Shown here: one piece after another, positions 7,323-13,500 of the stretch | Position numbering within the stretch: position 1 is the stretch's first letter | Layout of the letters: every line of letters begins with the position of its first letter | Program-made: the position numbers and the translations under genes | IMG/VR virus record: IMGVR_UViG_3300012936_000224 | Location: 1 to 21,261 of that record | Length of the DNA: 21,261 bases | Source: a virus | Reading direction: 5' to 3' (one strand) | Notes under the pieces: generated by a model | The model's input: the letters and a program-made list of their open reading frames with translations, nothing else | Databases searched by the model: none | Told to the model about the DNA's origin: nothing

Positions 7323-8268
7323 TTGGATCTCCCTCTGGATCCATCTCATCGGCTAAAGCAGAAAGCCTCTCGGTCTCTGCTATCTCCTCTGCCTCTTGCC
7401 ATTGATAGAAGTTCTTTAACTTATCCATCATCTCTTGTTGCAGATCTTTATCTTCCAAGTTCTCAAGAGTTTCTGCATTTGCTTTCTGGAAAGCCTCTAC
7501 TTTCTCTCTCTTTGTAGCATTGCTCCAATGCTCTACTTGGTTTACTCTTAGTATTATATCGGCGAAGGCTTTGCAAAAGTCTAACTCGTTGTCAAAGGTT
7601 CTGCTTTCCTTACCGGGTATAATGAGTTCTCTTGTTAAGTCTGGCGTTGTCTGATCCTCAATGCTCTCAACCTTGTCGGCAAGAGCATCAAGATTAGATG
7701 CATCCGATGGAAGAACTTTAATTTGTTTTTCTGCATCCTCCCCGTGTGCATCATTGGGATAATCTCTCAACTCCTCGTAAGTGATTATCCCTTTGATTGC
7801 ATCCGGAAAAGCATCTCGGATAGCAAAGCCTCTGGCTCTGTGCTGCAACATTCTTTTAGGATAAGACTTCCAAACATTCCTTCCCCATAGGTTAGATTGT
7901 ATGGCATCATCTTTACTGAATGTTCTTTCAGTAACTTCTATATTCCCGGCTACCTCTCTCTTAATAGTACAAGTAGCTACCATAGTTTTCTCATCTAGTT
8001 TCTCTTCACATCCTCGGAACGCCGGATGAGATTTAACTAAGCCTAACAATTCATCGCCATAGATAGAAGGCTTACCTCCTATGATAGCAATAGATTGTAA
8101 TGATCTCATTGGAGTAAGACCTATCTCCATACCCCATTGAATAGCAACCAAGACATTATTTGGTTTACCCCTGTATGCCTCTGGTACTAATCCAGATTTA
8201 GAAAGTTTATCGGCTAACTGCATATAGGTATCTAATGAAGTAGACGATTGGTTTATTAATTTATTCAT
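7315..8268 (-). CDS. recT: RecT-family single-strand annealing recombinase
   Basis: This 317-residue protein belongs to the RecT superfamily, which binds single-stranded DNA and anneals complementary strands for phage recombination. Family-like regions are YRGKPNNVLVAIQWGMEIGL (about residues 38-57), the adjoining SIAIIGGKPSIYGDELL, the beta segment with TCTIKREVAGN, and the late FSKDDAIQSNLWGRN / KRMLQHRARGFAIRDAFPD block. The C-terminal 130 residues are acidic, predicted helical and variable. Its start overlaps the exonuclease stop by eight bases, the normal arrangement of a two-component exonuclease/annealase (SynExo) pair. It probably acts on resected phage ends in replication or genome circularisation. 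Confidence 0.9.
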   Translation of the reverse strand: MNKLINQSSTSLDTYMQLADKLSKSGLVPEAYRGKPNNVLVAIQWGMEIGLTPMRSLQSIAIIGGKPSIYGDELLGLVKSHPAFRGCEEKLDEKTMVATCTIKREVAGNIEVTERTFSKDDAIQSNLWGRNVWKSYPKRMLQHRARGFAIRDAFPDAIKGIITYEELRDYPNDAHGEDAEKQIKVLPSDASNLDALADKVESIEDQTTPDLTRELIIPGKESRTFDNELDFCKAFADIILRVNQVEHWSNATKREKVEAFQKANAETLENLEDKDLQQEMMDKLKNFYQWQEAEEIAETERLSALADEMDPEGDPNE

Positions 8269-9253
8269 CCTTTATCTCCTTTATTGTAAATGAATGTCTC
8301 TCTGTCATCTGCCCGGTCTCCACCATTTTCTTTTTGGGAACCTCGGTAGTAACAGATTTTATTTGGTATTGATCTGGTATTGTAAGAACATCTATCTCAA
8401 GATTATCCAAGAGTTCAACTATATCTTGTTTAATACCATCCTTAGTTTTCTTCCACTTCCTCTCTTCAACCGAGGCAACCAGATAGTCCTCGGACATTTG
8501 AACCATATCTTGATTTGTTTTCTTTAGAATAGTTTCATCAAGAGTTTTAGTTCGCAGAGATGTATCTTGGCTTTCAGATATTGGAGGATATCTTTTTCCA
8601 TCCTCAATCATCTTCCAAAATTCTTTACACTTTTTCATAATAACTTTGCAGATCTTTTCATTGATCTCCATTGGATAGAGATGTAGATCTCCATCACTTG
8701 CAAAGCAAACAACGATGCCGTGCTTTACTCCGGCACAGATCATCTGATGTTGTACTTGCAAACTCCATTCGGGTTTGAGTTTACCTCCCTTATAAAAATC
8801 TGTTTTGATTTCAATAATGTTTTTTCCCGGGAAGATCTTGATCGGCTGCCCCCGGACTTGGACTTCGTATTCTTTTGACGATTTAATTATGAAGTCTATA
8901 CTTGAACCCATTCCCAGAGCCTTATGGTTTTTGTTGTAATATTCTGGAACATAGGCAAAGTCCGGTTGGATCCAAGACAAGTCTGCCAGATCCGGGAGTT
9001 CCCCGTAGGTACTTTCAATCTCCATCAATAGATTATTCCAGAACAATTTAAATGTCGGTAACTCTAACTCATTACCTCTTTGTATTGCCCAGAGCTTTTT
9101 TAGTTGATGATCTCTCATCGTAGAAACTTTATGCCTCGCATTAAAATGTCTCTCGTAGATCTGGTCTCTTGTTTGGAAACTATCCTTTTGTAAAACAAGA
9201 CAAGCAATATCAGATGATCCGATTTGCTTGCCATCAATAGTTAACTTTGGCAT
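8261..9253 (-). CDS. YqaJ-like viral exonuclease (PD-(D/E)XK family)
   Basis: This 330-residue protein looks like a lambda-exonuclease / YqaJ-type nuclease that degrades one strand of duplex DNA to give the overhang used by RecT. The N-terminus has the family phrase IGSSDIACLVLQKD. Candidate active-site residues are Asp120 (GMGSSIDF), Glu148 and Lys150 (NIIEIKTDF) and Gln169 (QVQHQM), in the D...ExK...Q order of the fold. The C-terminal ~110 residues are helical and Lys/Glu-rich. CTAGGAGG lies upstream of the ATG. The codons around residues 110-116 lie in the 19-bp sequence also found at 7066-7084. Pairing with recT makes the assignment firm. Confidence 0.88.
   Translation of the reverse strand: MPKLTIDGKQIGSSDIACLVLQKDSFQTRDQIYERHFNARHKVSTMRDHQLKKLWAIQRGNELELPTFKLFWNNLLMEIESTYGELPDLADLSWIQPDFAYVPEYYNKNHKALGMGSSIDFIIKSSKEYEVQVRGQPIKIFPGKNIIEIKTDFYKGGKLKPEWSLQVQHQMICAGVKHGIVVCFASDGDLHLYPMEINEKICKVIMKKCKEFWKMIEDGKRYPPISESQDTSLRTKTLDETILKKTNQDMVQMSEDYLVASVEERKWKKTKDGIKQDIVELLDNLEIDVLTIPDQYQIKSVTTEVPKKKMVETGQMTERHSFTIKEIKDE
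8913..8931 (+). repeat. 19-bp direct repeat, copy 2
   Basis: Identical to 7066-7084. Here it is coding on the minus strand, within NHKALGMGS of the exonuclease, next to the candidate catalytic Asp. Distance between copies is 1847 bases. Confidence 0.85.
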
Positions 9254-9255
9254 TG

Positions 9256-9423
9256 TTACATTCCTCCTAGTTTAGTTGTAGCGTCAATCATTCCATAATA
9301 GTTTGCACATTTATCTGACAATGCACAAAGTAAAACAGAAAAAAAATAGACGGCTACGAGTACGCCTAACATCGCAACCATCTCTATTAATCCAATAAGG
9401 ATTTCTTTAAATGTGAACTTCAT
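9256..9423 (-). CDS. small single-TM membrane protein
   Basis: A 55-codon gene sits between the serine recombinase and the exonuclease. Its ATG overlaps the recombinase stop (ATATGA) behind GGAGAG. It ends two bases before the exonuclease start and supplies that gene's Shine-Dalgarno (LGGM encoded by the AGGAGG region). The product, MKFTFKEILIGLIEMVAML then a hydrophobic stretch to about residue 35, followed by a Cys-containing tail, has one or two tightly spaced membrane helices. Coupling on both sides supports expression. Superinfection exclusion or membrane anchoring is possible, but nothing specific identifies it. Confidence 0.7.
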   Translation of the reverse strand: MKFTFKEILIGLIEMVAMLGVLVAVYFFSVLLCALSDKCANYYGMIDATTKLGGM

Positions 9424-10106
9424 ATTGCTCTCCTTTGTAACACATTTCTAACTGATGAGGCATACCATTCTGCTTTTCTTCTGGTCTGGATCCCTCGGTT
9501 ATTTAACTCAAGTGCTATCGCCTTGAGGCTCAATCCCCGATCCTGTAGTGATTTGATCAGAGGATAAGTATTGTCTGCAAAGTTATCTGCATTCTCCTTG
9601 ATCTTAGCGACACCAATGACCGATGCATCTTTGGTATCCTTCCTACCTAGGTGGGTAATTTCTATGCCCTCAGTAGTCGTATATGATCCTTCTGTGGCTA
9701 TTATATGTTTGATCCTATCCATCGCCATCTTGGTTCTCTCGGAGATCATAATCCTCTCCAGAGTATTTACCCAAGCAAGACCACCGATCATCTTCTGATC
9801 TAGGTTTGGCATATCAATAACATCAATTTCTATTTTACCTTTGGCTACTTCCTGTTCAAAGAATGTAGCTACCTCTGAAGTTCTCCCCAATCTTGACAGG
9901 GAATAAACTACCAGAGGAACTTTATTCTTTTTAGAATATCTGATTGCCTCGTGGAGGATCGGTCTCTGATCCCAAGACAATCCTCCGGACACGGCACACT
10001 CCCGGAAGATCTTTAGATCCTCCCCGGGATATTTCTTTTTGATAGGATGTAACTGATTATCCTCTTCCTGTTTATCAGTAGACACTCTCAATAAAACACA
10101 CTTCAT
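9420..10106 (-). CDS. small serine recombinase (resolvase/invertase family)
   Basis: This 228-residue enzyme of the serine recombinase family cuts and rejoins DNA through a phosphoserine link. The catalytic Ser9 is in LLRVSTDKQEEDNQ. The conserved active-site arginines lie in SLSRLGR (about residues 69-75). The later helical segment NTLERIMISERTKMAMDRI is the E-helix. The C-terminal part (about residues 172-226) is a Recombinase-type DNA-binding domain with LIKSLQDRGLSLKAIALELN and NRGIQTRRKAEWYASSVRNVL. I moved the start from 10166 to the ATG at 10106 because AGGAGGG lies just upstream. The size is that of resolvases and invertases, not the 450-700 residues of large serine integrases. It may integrate, invert or resolve DNA; no recognisable site pair is visible except the 19-bp repeat discussed in the findings. 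Confidence 0.88.
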   Translation of the reverse strand: MKCVLLRVSTDKQEEDNQLHPIKKKYPGEDLKIFRECAVSGGLSWDQRPILHEAIRYSKKNKVPLVVYSLSRLGRTSEVATFFEQEVAKGKIEIDVIDMPNLDQKMIGGLAWVNTLERIMISERTKMAMDRIKHIIATEGSYTTTEGIEITHLGRKDTKDASVIGVAKIKENADNFADNTYPLIKSLQDRGLSLKAIALELNNRGIQTRRKAEWYASSVRNVLQRRAI

Positions 10107-10327
10107 ATTATGCCCTCCTTCTTTAAAATTTTTTTTACTGCATTCAGATATCTTTTTCTGAACCACTCCTCCATATAATATTCTGTCTTACCATTAATAA
10201 AATCTTTGGTAAATTTTAGGAACTCCTTCTTGCTCCAAGATCTAAAGGGAAGATTGTAATTGAAGGATGGCTCCATAATATTTAAGAGGTGAAATATATT
10301 TTCATTGATAGAACTCTGTCTCATCAT
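10103..10327 (-). CDS. hypothetical small protein in the early operon
   Basis: This 74-residue protein is aromatic and basic (FRSWSKKEFLKFTKDFINGK, then EEWFRKRYLNAVKKILKKEG), predicted mainly helical and soluble. Its start overlaps the upstream stop (ATGA) and its stop overlaps the recombinase start, so it is coupled on both sides. Transcribed just before the serine recombinase, it might be a directionality factor, but it lacks a clear HTH; that is inference only. Confidence 0.65.
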   Translation of the reverse strand: MMRQSSINENIFHLLNIMEPSFNYNLPFRSWSKKEFLKFTKDFINGKTEYYMEEWFRKRYLNAVKKILKKEGII

Positions 10328-11043
10328 ATGTTCCTCTCATTAAAGTTTGTCATTACGGCAAATTGTTTTAATGTGAGTTTGAAATCCACATCATATTTTG
10401 CAGACTTACTAGTTCCGGGAAAGCATCTTGCATTGAAAACTTTCTGGTCTCCATACATAAAGAAAAGCATTTGCTTTTCAGAACAGAACTCAAACTTAAC
10501 AACTTCTTTATTCTCATCTTTTTTTATGATCGCAATGACCTCATCAAGAGTGTCACAAACTTGAGAGAAATTACTCTCTGCAAATTCTCCATAGTCTGCA
10601 CAATATCCAATGTGAAATCTGTGAGGTAATCCACTTTCTCTTTTGCTCTGGTTCCTGTGATCAACAAAGATATGATACCTACCACATTGGAAAGATGGAC
10701 AAGCGTCATTGCCATAAGAGATATCTACCCAATGATCCGGGATGATTAGATCTTCAAGACAACTATCAAAGAAATTCTTGGTAGTTTCATTATCAGTTTT
10801 AACATTACTCTTAGTGATATGATCCTTCTCATCTTTCTCTGCAAAGTATAAGAACTCATCCACTTGCTCTGCACTTTCCCAAGCCAACTTAAATTCATAG
10901 ACAAATGTCGCTTGCTTTTTTGTAAGTTTATCTGTGTCTATTTCATCTGCACTTGGTAAAGGTTGCAGATCATTACGATCTCCCCAAGCATTGTATACCT
11001 TGGTTAGAATATCCATTGCATTTACATTTTTTTTATCTGTCAT
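10324..11043 (-). CDS. hypothetical early protein
   Basis: A protein of about 239 residues starting at MTDKKNVNAMDIL; this ATG follows GGAG at six bases and is preferred to two upstream in-frame ATGs that overprint the previous gene. The N-terminal ~95 residues are acidic and helical. The centre contains a Cys/His-rich stretch (DACPSFQCGRYHIFVDHRN and then RFHIGYCADYGEF). The C-terminal part is a mixed alpha/beta segment with FEFCSEKQMLFFMYGDQKVF. No known enzyme motif is recognised. The Cys/His residues could bind metal, but their spacing is not a standard zinc finger. Confidence 0.7.
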   Translation of the reverse strand: MTDKKNVNAMDILTKVYNAWGDRNDLQPLPSADEIDTDKLTKKQATFVYEFKLAWESAEQVDEFLYFAEKDEKDHITKSNVKTDNETTKNFFDSCLEDLIIPDHWVDISYGNDACPSFQCGRYHIFVDHRNQSKRESGLPHRFHIGYCADYGEFAESNFSQVCDTLDEVIAIIKKDENKEVVKFEFCSEKQMLFFMYGDQKVFNARCFPGTSKSAKYDVDFKLTLKQFAVMTNFNERNI

Positions 11044-11236
11044 TTGTTTCTCCATCAAGTTTAATAAAAGCAATCGCAATCATTGTTATTGCCCATAAGC
11101 CATTAACAAAAATTCCAATTAGCACTCGTTCAATATCTGCATTGGGATCAATAAAGAATATGATCATCATTGCAAAGATACCTAGGATGCCGAAACACCC
11201 TAGGTTAAAAAAAGTAGAGGTAGATAATTTAGTCAT
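11033..11236 (-). CDS. two-TM membrane protein in the early operon
   Basis: From the ATG at 11236 the product has 67 residues. It contains two hydrophobic helices, about FFNLGCFGILGIFAMMIIFFI and VLIGIFVNGLWAITMIAIAFI, joined by a short acidic loop (DPNADIER). A longer in-frame start exists but overprints the preceding gene. This ATG overlaps the upstream stop by eight bases, typical for the operon. Phages often express small two-TM proteins early for superinfection exclusion; nothing here proves that role. Confidence 0.7.
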   Translation of the reverse strand: MTKLSTSTFFNLGCFGILGIFAMMIIFFIDPNADIERVLIGIFVNGLWAITMIAIAFIKLDGETNDR

Positions 11237-11645
11237 CCCAAGTTCCCCCATTGTTATAATCATCAAAGTCAAAACCAAAGTCGTGTTGAACTTGCTCAAC
11301 TTTTCTAATCTCTGCATCTAACTGATCTAAGATGTCAGAACCAACGCCACTATCTTTTGATCTGTCAACGGCATCAGTTTCTTTATTCAAAACATCCTTG
11401 AGTTCTGCCAAGCCTTTATCAAGAAACTTGTAAACACTATCCATCTTTGGTTGGTGTGTTGAAACTCTAAGGTATTTTATCTTGTGTAACTTCTGGGCAA
11501 GGGTATGCATATCATTCCACACATCCATCATTGCACAATGAATAAGGTTTAGATCTTTACCTATTCTGTCTCTTACTTCTCCTGTTGGTTCATAAGAGTT
11601 TAGGAAATCTCTTTCCTTTGTATTTAGTTTAGTTACTTTTCCCAT
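11229..11645 (-). CDS. first gene of the leftward operon: helical protein with acidic C-terminal tail
   Basis: This 138-residue protein begins MGKVTKLNTKERDFLNSYE and is helical through most of its length. It ends in an acidic, aromatic tail (FGFDFDDYNNGGTWDD). Such tails occur on ssDNA-binding proteins such as T7 gp2.5 and bacterial SSB, but the body has no OB-fold pattern that I can see, so this is only a hint. GGAGAG precedes the ATG. The gene lies 60-90 bases from the divergent control region and should be the first translated leftward. Confidence 0.65.
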   Translation of the reverse strand: MGKVTKLNTKERDFLNSYEPTGEVRDRIGKDLNLIHCAMMDVWNDMHTLAQKLHKIKYLRVSTHQPKMDSVYKFLDKGLAELKDVLNKETDAVDRSKDSGVGSDILDQLDAEIRKVEQVQHDFGFDFDDYNNGGTWDD

Positions 11646-11657
11646 ATTTTGCTCTCC

Positions 11658-11701
11658 TGTTCTGGGTTTGTATTATAGAACAAATAAACTCTACTTGTTC
11701 T
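11658..11701. promoter_or_regulatory. operator-like array of three GTTCT half-sites
   Basis: Three copies of one half-site alternate in orientation: TGTTCT at 11658-11663, AGAACAA at 11677-11683 and TTGTTCT at 11695-11701. Centres are 19 bases apart in both intervals, so sites 1-2 and 2-3 each form an inverted repeat of about 25 bases. The array overlaps the leftward -10 and is bordered by the early operon and the ribbon-helix-helix gene, a natural place for that protein to bind. It does not fit the alphaproteobacterial LexA box (GTTC-N7-GTTC). Confidence 0.6.
11672..11677 (-). promoter_or_regulatory. -10 element of the leftward early promoter
   Basis: On the minus strand this reads TATAAT, about 27 bases before the first leftward ATG. 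No good -35 TTGACA is present; the place at 17-18 bases upstream is taken by AGAACA/GAACAA of the third half-site. Activation or repression by the factor bound there is plausible. Confidence 0.5.
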
Positions 11702-11771
11702 ACTATACATATTATATCTCTGTGATATCGTGTCAATAGCAAATATATATTTTTTTTACAAGGAGTTAGAA

Positions 11772-11957
11772 GTGCAAGAAAACCAAGACTTAGTTCCATT
11801 ATTTATTAGGATCCCAAAAGATCTGAAAGATAAATTGGATATCGTTTGCAAGAAGAAAAGGAGATCGCAAGCATCATTAGTTCAAGAGATCTTGGAGGAT
11901 GATACGAGGATCAAGATCGCCGAGCAGCTACCCACTTCCAAGGTTAGCAATGAGTAA
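11772..11957 (+). CDS. ribbon-helix-helix (Arc/CopG-type) transcriptional regulator
   Basis: This 61-residue protein has the RHH pattern: a short strand LVPLFIRIP, helix 1 KDLKDKLDIVCKKKRR, the turn and helix 2 SQASLVQEILEDDTR, then a Gln/Lys tail. Such proteins dimerise and insert a two-stranded ribbon into the DNA major groove. The start is the GTG at 11772, with AAGGAG six bases before it; the upstream in-frame ATG at 11730 has no site and lies in the control region. It is divergent from the early operon and probably binds the GTTCT array, controlling both directions and perhaps itself. A lysogeny or early-switch role is inferred. Confidence 0.85.
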   Translation: MQENQDLVPLFIRIPKDLKDKLDIVCKKKRRSQASLVQEILEDDTRIKIAEQLPTSKVSNE

Positions 11958-12336
11958 ATATAAGAATATAAAATGCAAATATGACGGGGTAGTTTTTGAT
12001 AGTAAAGCCGAGGCAAGTTATTACTTATCACATTTAAAACCAAGATTAGATCGGGGAGAAATTTCTAATCTAGAGTTCCACCCAAAAGTTAAATGCGAAA
12101 TAGAAGGGAGGCACATATGTTATTACACGGCAGACTTCAGATACTTAGACAAGTTATCAGAAAGTCCACAAGGTGCAGTTGGTTGCCAAGTTTTGGTAGA
12201 AGTAAAAGGGTACAAGACAGATGTTTACAAATTAAAAATCAAACTAGTCAGAGCTCTTTATCCTCATATGAAAATCTTAGTGATCTCTGCAAAAGATTTA
12301 AAGTCCGAGATATCCTCATTGCCACTTCCAGAGTAA
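11950..12336 (+). CDS. DUF1064-family putative endonuclease
   Basis: This 128-residue protein has the DUF1064 signature found in many phages: the opening MSKYKNIKCKYDGVVFDSKA, then EASYYLSHL, ISNLEFHPKV, YYTADFRYLD and VLVEVKGYKTDVYKLKIKL. The Glu in SKAEAS, Asp in ADF and Glu-x-Lys in VEVKG fit a PD-(D/E)XK nuclease of the T7 endonuclease I fold, so Holliday-junction resolution or DNA cleavage is expected. The start overlaps the RHH stop by eight bases, with CAAGG upstream. Its 3' end overlaps the DnaA-domain frame, and the heptamer T TTA AAG at 12297-12303 could direct a -1 shift giving a fusion of about 211 residues. Confidence 0.85.
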   Translation: MSKYKNIKCKYDGVVFDSKAEASYYLSHLKPRLDRGEISNLEFHPKVKCEIEGRHICYYTADFRYLDKLSESPQGAVGCQVLVEVKGYKTDVYKLKIKLVRALYPHMKILVISAKDLKSEISSLPLPE

Positions 12337-12584
12337 CTAATGTTGGAATGGATGAGGTACTATCGGATCGCAGATCTCCGGACTATGTTCTGGCAAGACA
12401 TATAACTATGTATTTATCCTTTAAATATACAGGATATTCTTTTCCCAAGATCGGACACATTTTATCCCGGGATCATTCCACAATAATTTATGGAGTGAAA
12501 AAAATTGCACGCCTTTTAAAAACAAATAAGAAATTACAAGAAACAATTTATAGAATTGAAAAAGAACTAGATGGAAAAAAGTAA
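12117..12584 (+). CDS. DnaA domain-IV (DNA-binding) protein without AAA+ domain
   Basis: The last ~95 residues match DnaA domain IV: VRDILIATSRVTNVGMDEVLS, then RRSPDYVLARHITMYLSFK and the signature GHILSRDHSTIIYGVKKIA (E. coli DnaA has GRDHTTVLHACRKI). This domain binds DnaA boxes. No ATPase domain precedes it, so it cannot melt DNA by itself. I use the ATG at 12117 because GGGAGG stands five bases before it. Then ~60 N-terminal residues overprint the DUF1064 gene and resemble no domain. Two other options are a short product from ATG 12348, which would cut the first helix, or a -1 frameshift from DUF1064 entering precisely at the domain start. It overlaps the next gene by 14 bases. Domain call is firm; start is not. 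Confidence 0.75.
   Translation: MLLHGRLQILRQVIRKSTRCSWLPSFGRSKRVQDRCLQIKNQTSQSSLSSYENLSDLCKRFKVRDILIATSRVTNVGMDEVLSDRRSPDYVLARHITMYLSFKYTGYSFPKIGHILSRDHSTIIYGVKKIARLLKTNKKLQETIYRIEKELDGKK
12297..12303 (+). other. candidate -1 ribosomal frameshift heptamer T TTA AAG
   Basis: In the DUF1064 frame the codons are GAT TTA AAG. T TTA AAG fits X XXY YYZ. Slipping back one base gives TTT AAA GTC, the FKVRDILIA frame where the DnaA domain-IV homology begins, 33 bases before the DUF1064 stop. No definite downstream stem was identified by eye; a bulged pairing of TCCGAGAT (12304) with ATCTCCGGA (from about 12373) is possible. Confidence 0.4.
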
Positions 12585-13500
12585 AGTTACTCCGGATCCG
12601 GTAAGGGATCCACCGGTAGGAAAGTATCAATGCCCGGGAGGTCATATGATATTGCCGGCAAGGGCATATGGAGATGAGAGATTTAATCAATTCCCAATGA
12701 CATTTAGATGCCTAGCACTCTGCTGCTCACACGCTAATTCTTGGACGGGAGTATTCTTTGTTAATCAATCTACAATCTCAAGAATAATGGGATCATCTCA
12801 ACAAGCAATCTCACAACATATGCAGAGATTATTAAAGTATGGTTACTTGGAGAAACTTCGCAATGCAGATATCCGGAGGAAGTATGGAAGGAAGGGTGCA
12901 TTGTGGAGAGTGATCTACGATCCTAGGATGAGTTATAAAGATACTCTTACTAAACAACCTACCAAGGATAGAGATCCGGCAATGGAGAATGAGATAGCCG
13001 AGAATACAATGGCAATGGTTCACAACAATTATAGATCCAAGAGAAACTCTGGACATCCTGTGGATAAGATAGAAGAGAACAAGCCGGGGATTGTACAAGC
13101 TACAGATAGTAATAGTAATAATAACAAGTCTGATCTTGTACAAGAGAACAAGCCACACCTAGTGAATAACTCCAATGATATAACTAATAATATATCTATA
13201 GATAAAAATGAATGTAGAAGTATATGCTTATCATACAAGCAAATGGTCTACGAGTTATGGGGAACTGATTGGAGATACGATCTAAGACAAGAGGCAATCG
13301 CAGAGGATCTACTCAAGTTAGGATATACCAAGGATAGTTTCTTGATTGACGCTAAGAAAATGCTCCAATGGAAGAGGAACCAGAACAAACCACCCATACA
13401 ATCCTTGCAGTATTTCATATCCAGAAGGAAGAACAAGGATAAACCAAAGGATGTACAGGGTATCATATCCCATATGGCTAACAGGATGAAACTCAAATGA
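12571..13500 (+). CDS. helix-turn-helix replication initiator-like protein
   Basis: A 309-residue protein in the position of a lambda O / DnaD-type replication protein. Residues about 45-120 form a winged helix (FRCLALCCSHAN, then NQSTISRIMGSSQQAISQHM, followed by RLLKYGYLEKLRN). Residues about 145-215 are a low-complexity Asn/Ser/Asp linker containing ENKPGIVQ and ENKPHLVNN. The C-terminal ~95 residues are a helical domain with YELWGTDWRYDLRQEAIAED and QSLQYFISRRKN, likely contacting the host helicase or loader. It overlaps the DnaA domain-IV gene by 14 bases. The linker DNA holds a DnaA box, short repeats and an AT-rich tract, as lambda carries its origin inside O. Function is inferred from architecture and context. 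Confidence 0.7.
   Translation: MEKSKVTPDPVRDPPVGKYQCPGGHMILPARAYGDERFNQFPMTFRCLALCCSHANSWTGVFFVNQSTISRIMGSSQQAISQHMQRLLKYGYLEKLRNADIRRKYGRKGALWRVIYDPRMSYKDTLTKQPTKDRDPAMENEIAENTMAMVHNNYRSKRNSGHPVDKIEENKPGIVQATDSNSNNNKSDLVQENKPHLVNNSNDITNNISIDKNECRSICLSYKQMVYELWGTDWRYDLRQEAIAEDLLKLGYTKDSFLIDAKKMLQWKRNQNKPPIQSLQYFISRRKNKDKPKDVQGIISHMANRMKLK
13055..13215. other. possible replication origin inside the initiator gene
   Basis: This segment contains a perfect DnaA box on the minus strand (TGTGGATAA, 13059-13067) and two copies of AAGAGAACAAGCC (13073-13085, 13142-13154). It also has two copies of TTGTACAAG (13091-13099, 13136-13144), holding the palindrome TTGTACAA, and then a strongly AT-rich run from about 13160 to 13212. 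Box plus repeats plus AT-rich tract in the linker of an initiator gene is the lambda-ori arrangement. A single box can occur by chance in 21 kb. Confidence 0.45.

Noticed and set aside
7140-7517. Plus-strand 125-codon ORF over the regulator and recT genes
   Set aside because: It is antisense to two confident coupled genes, has no Shine-Dalgarno and has a Ser/Leu-rich shadow composition.
11646-11771. Alphaproteobacterial SOS box (GTTC-N7-GTTC) in the divergent promoter region
   Set aside because: GTTC occurs, but the second half at N7 reads GTAT after 11659 and CATA after 11697. The alternating 19-base array explains the GTTC words better.
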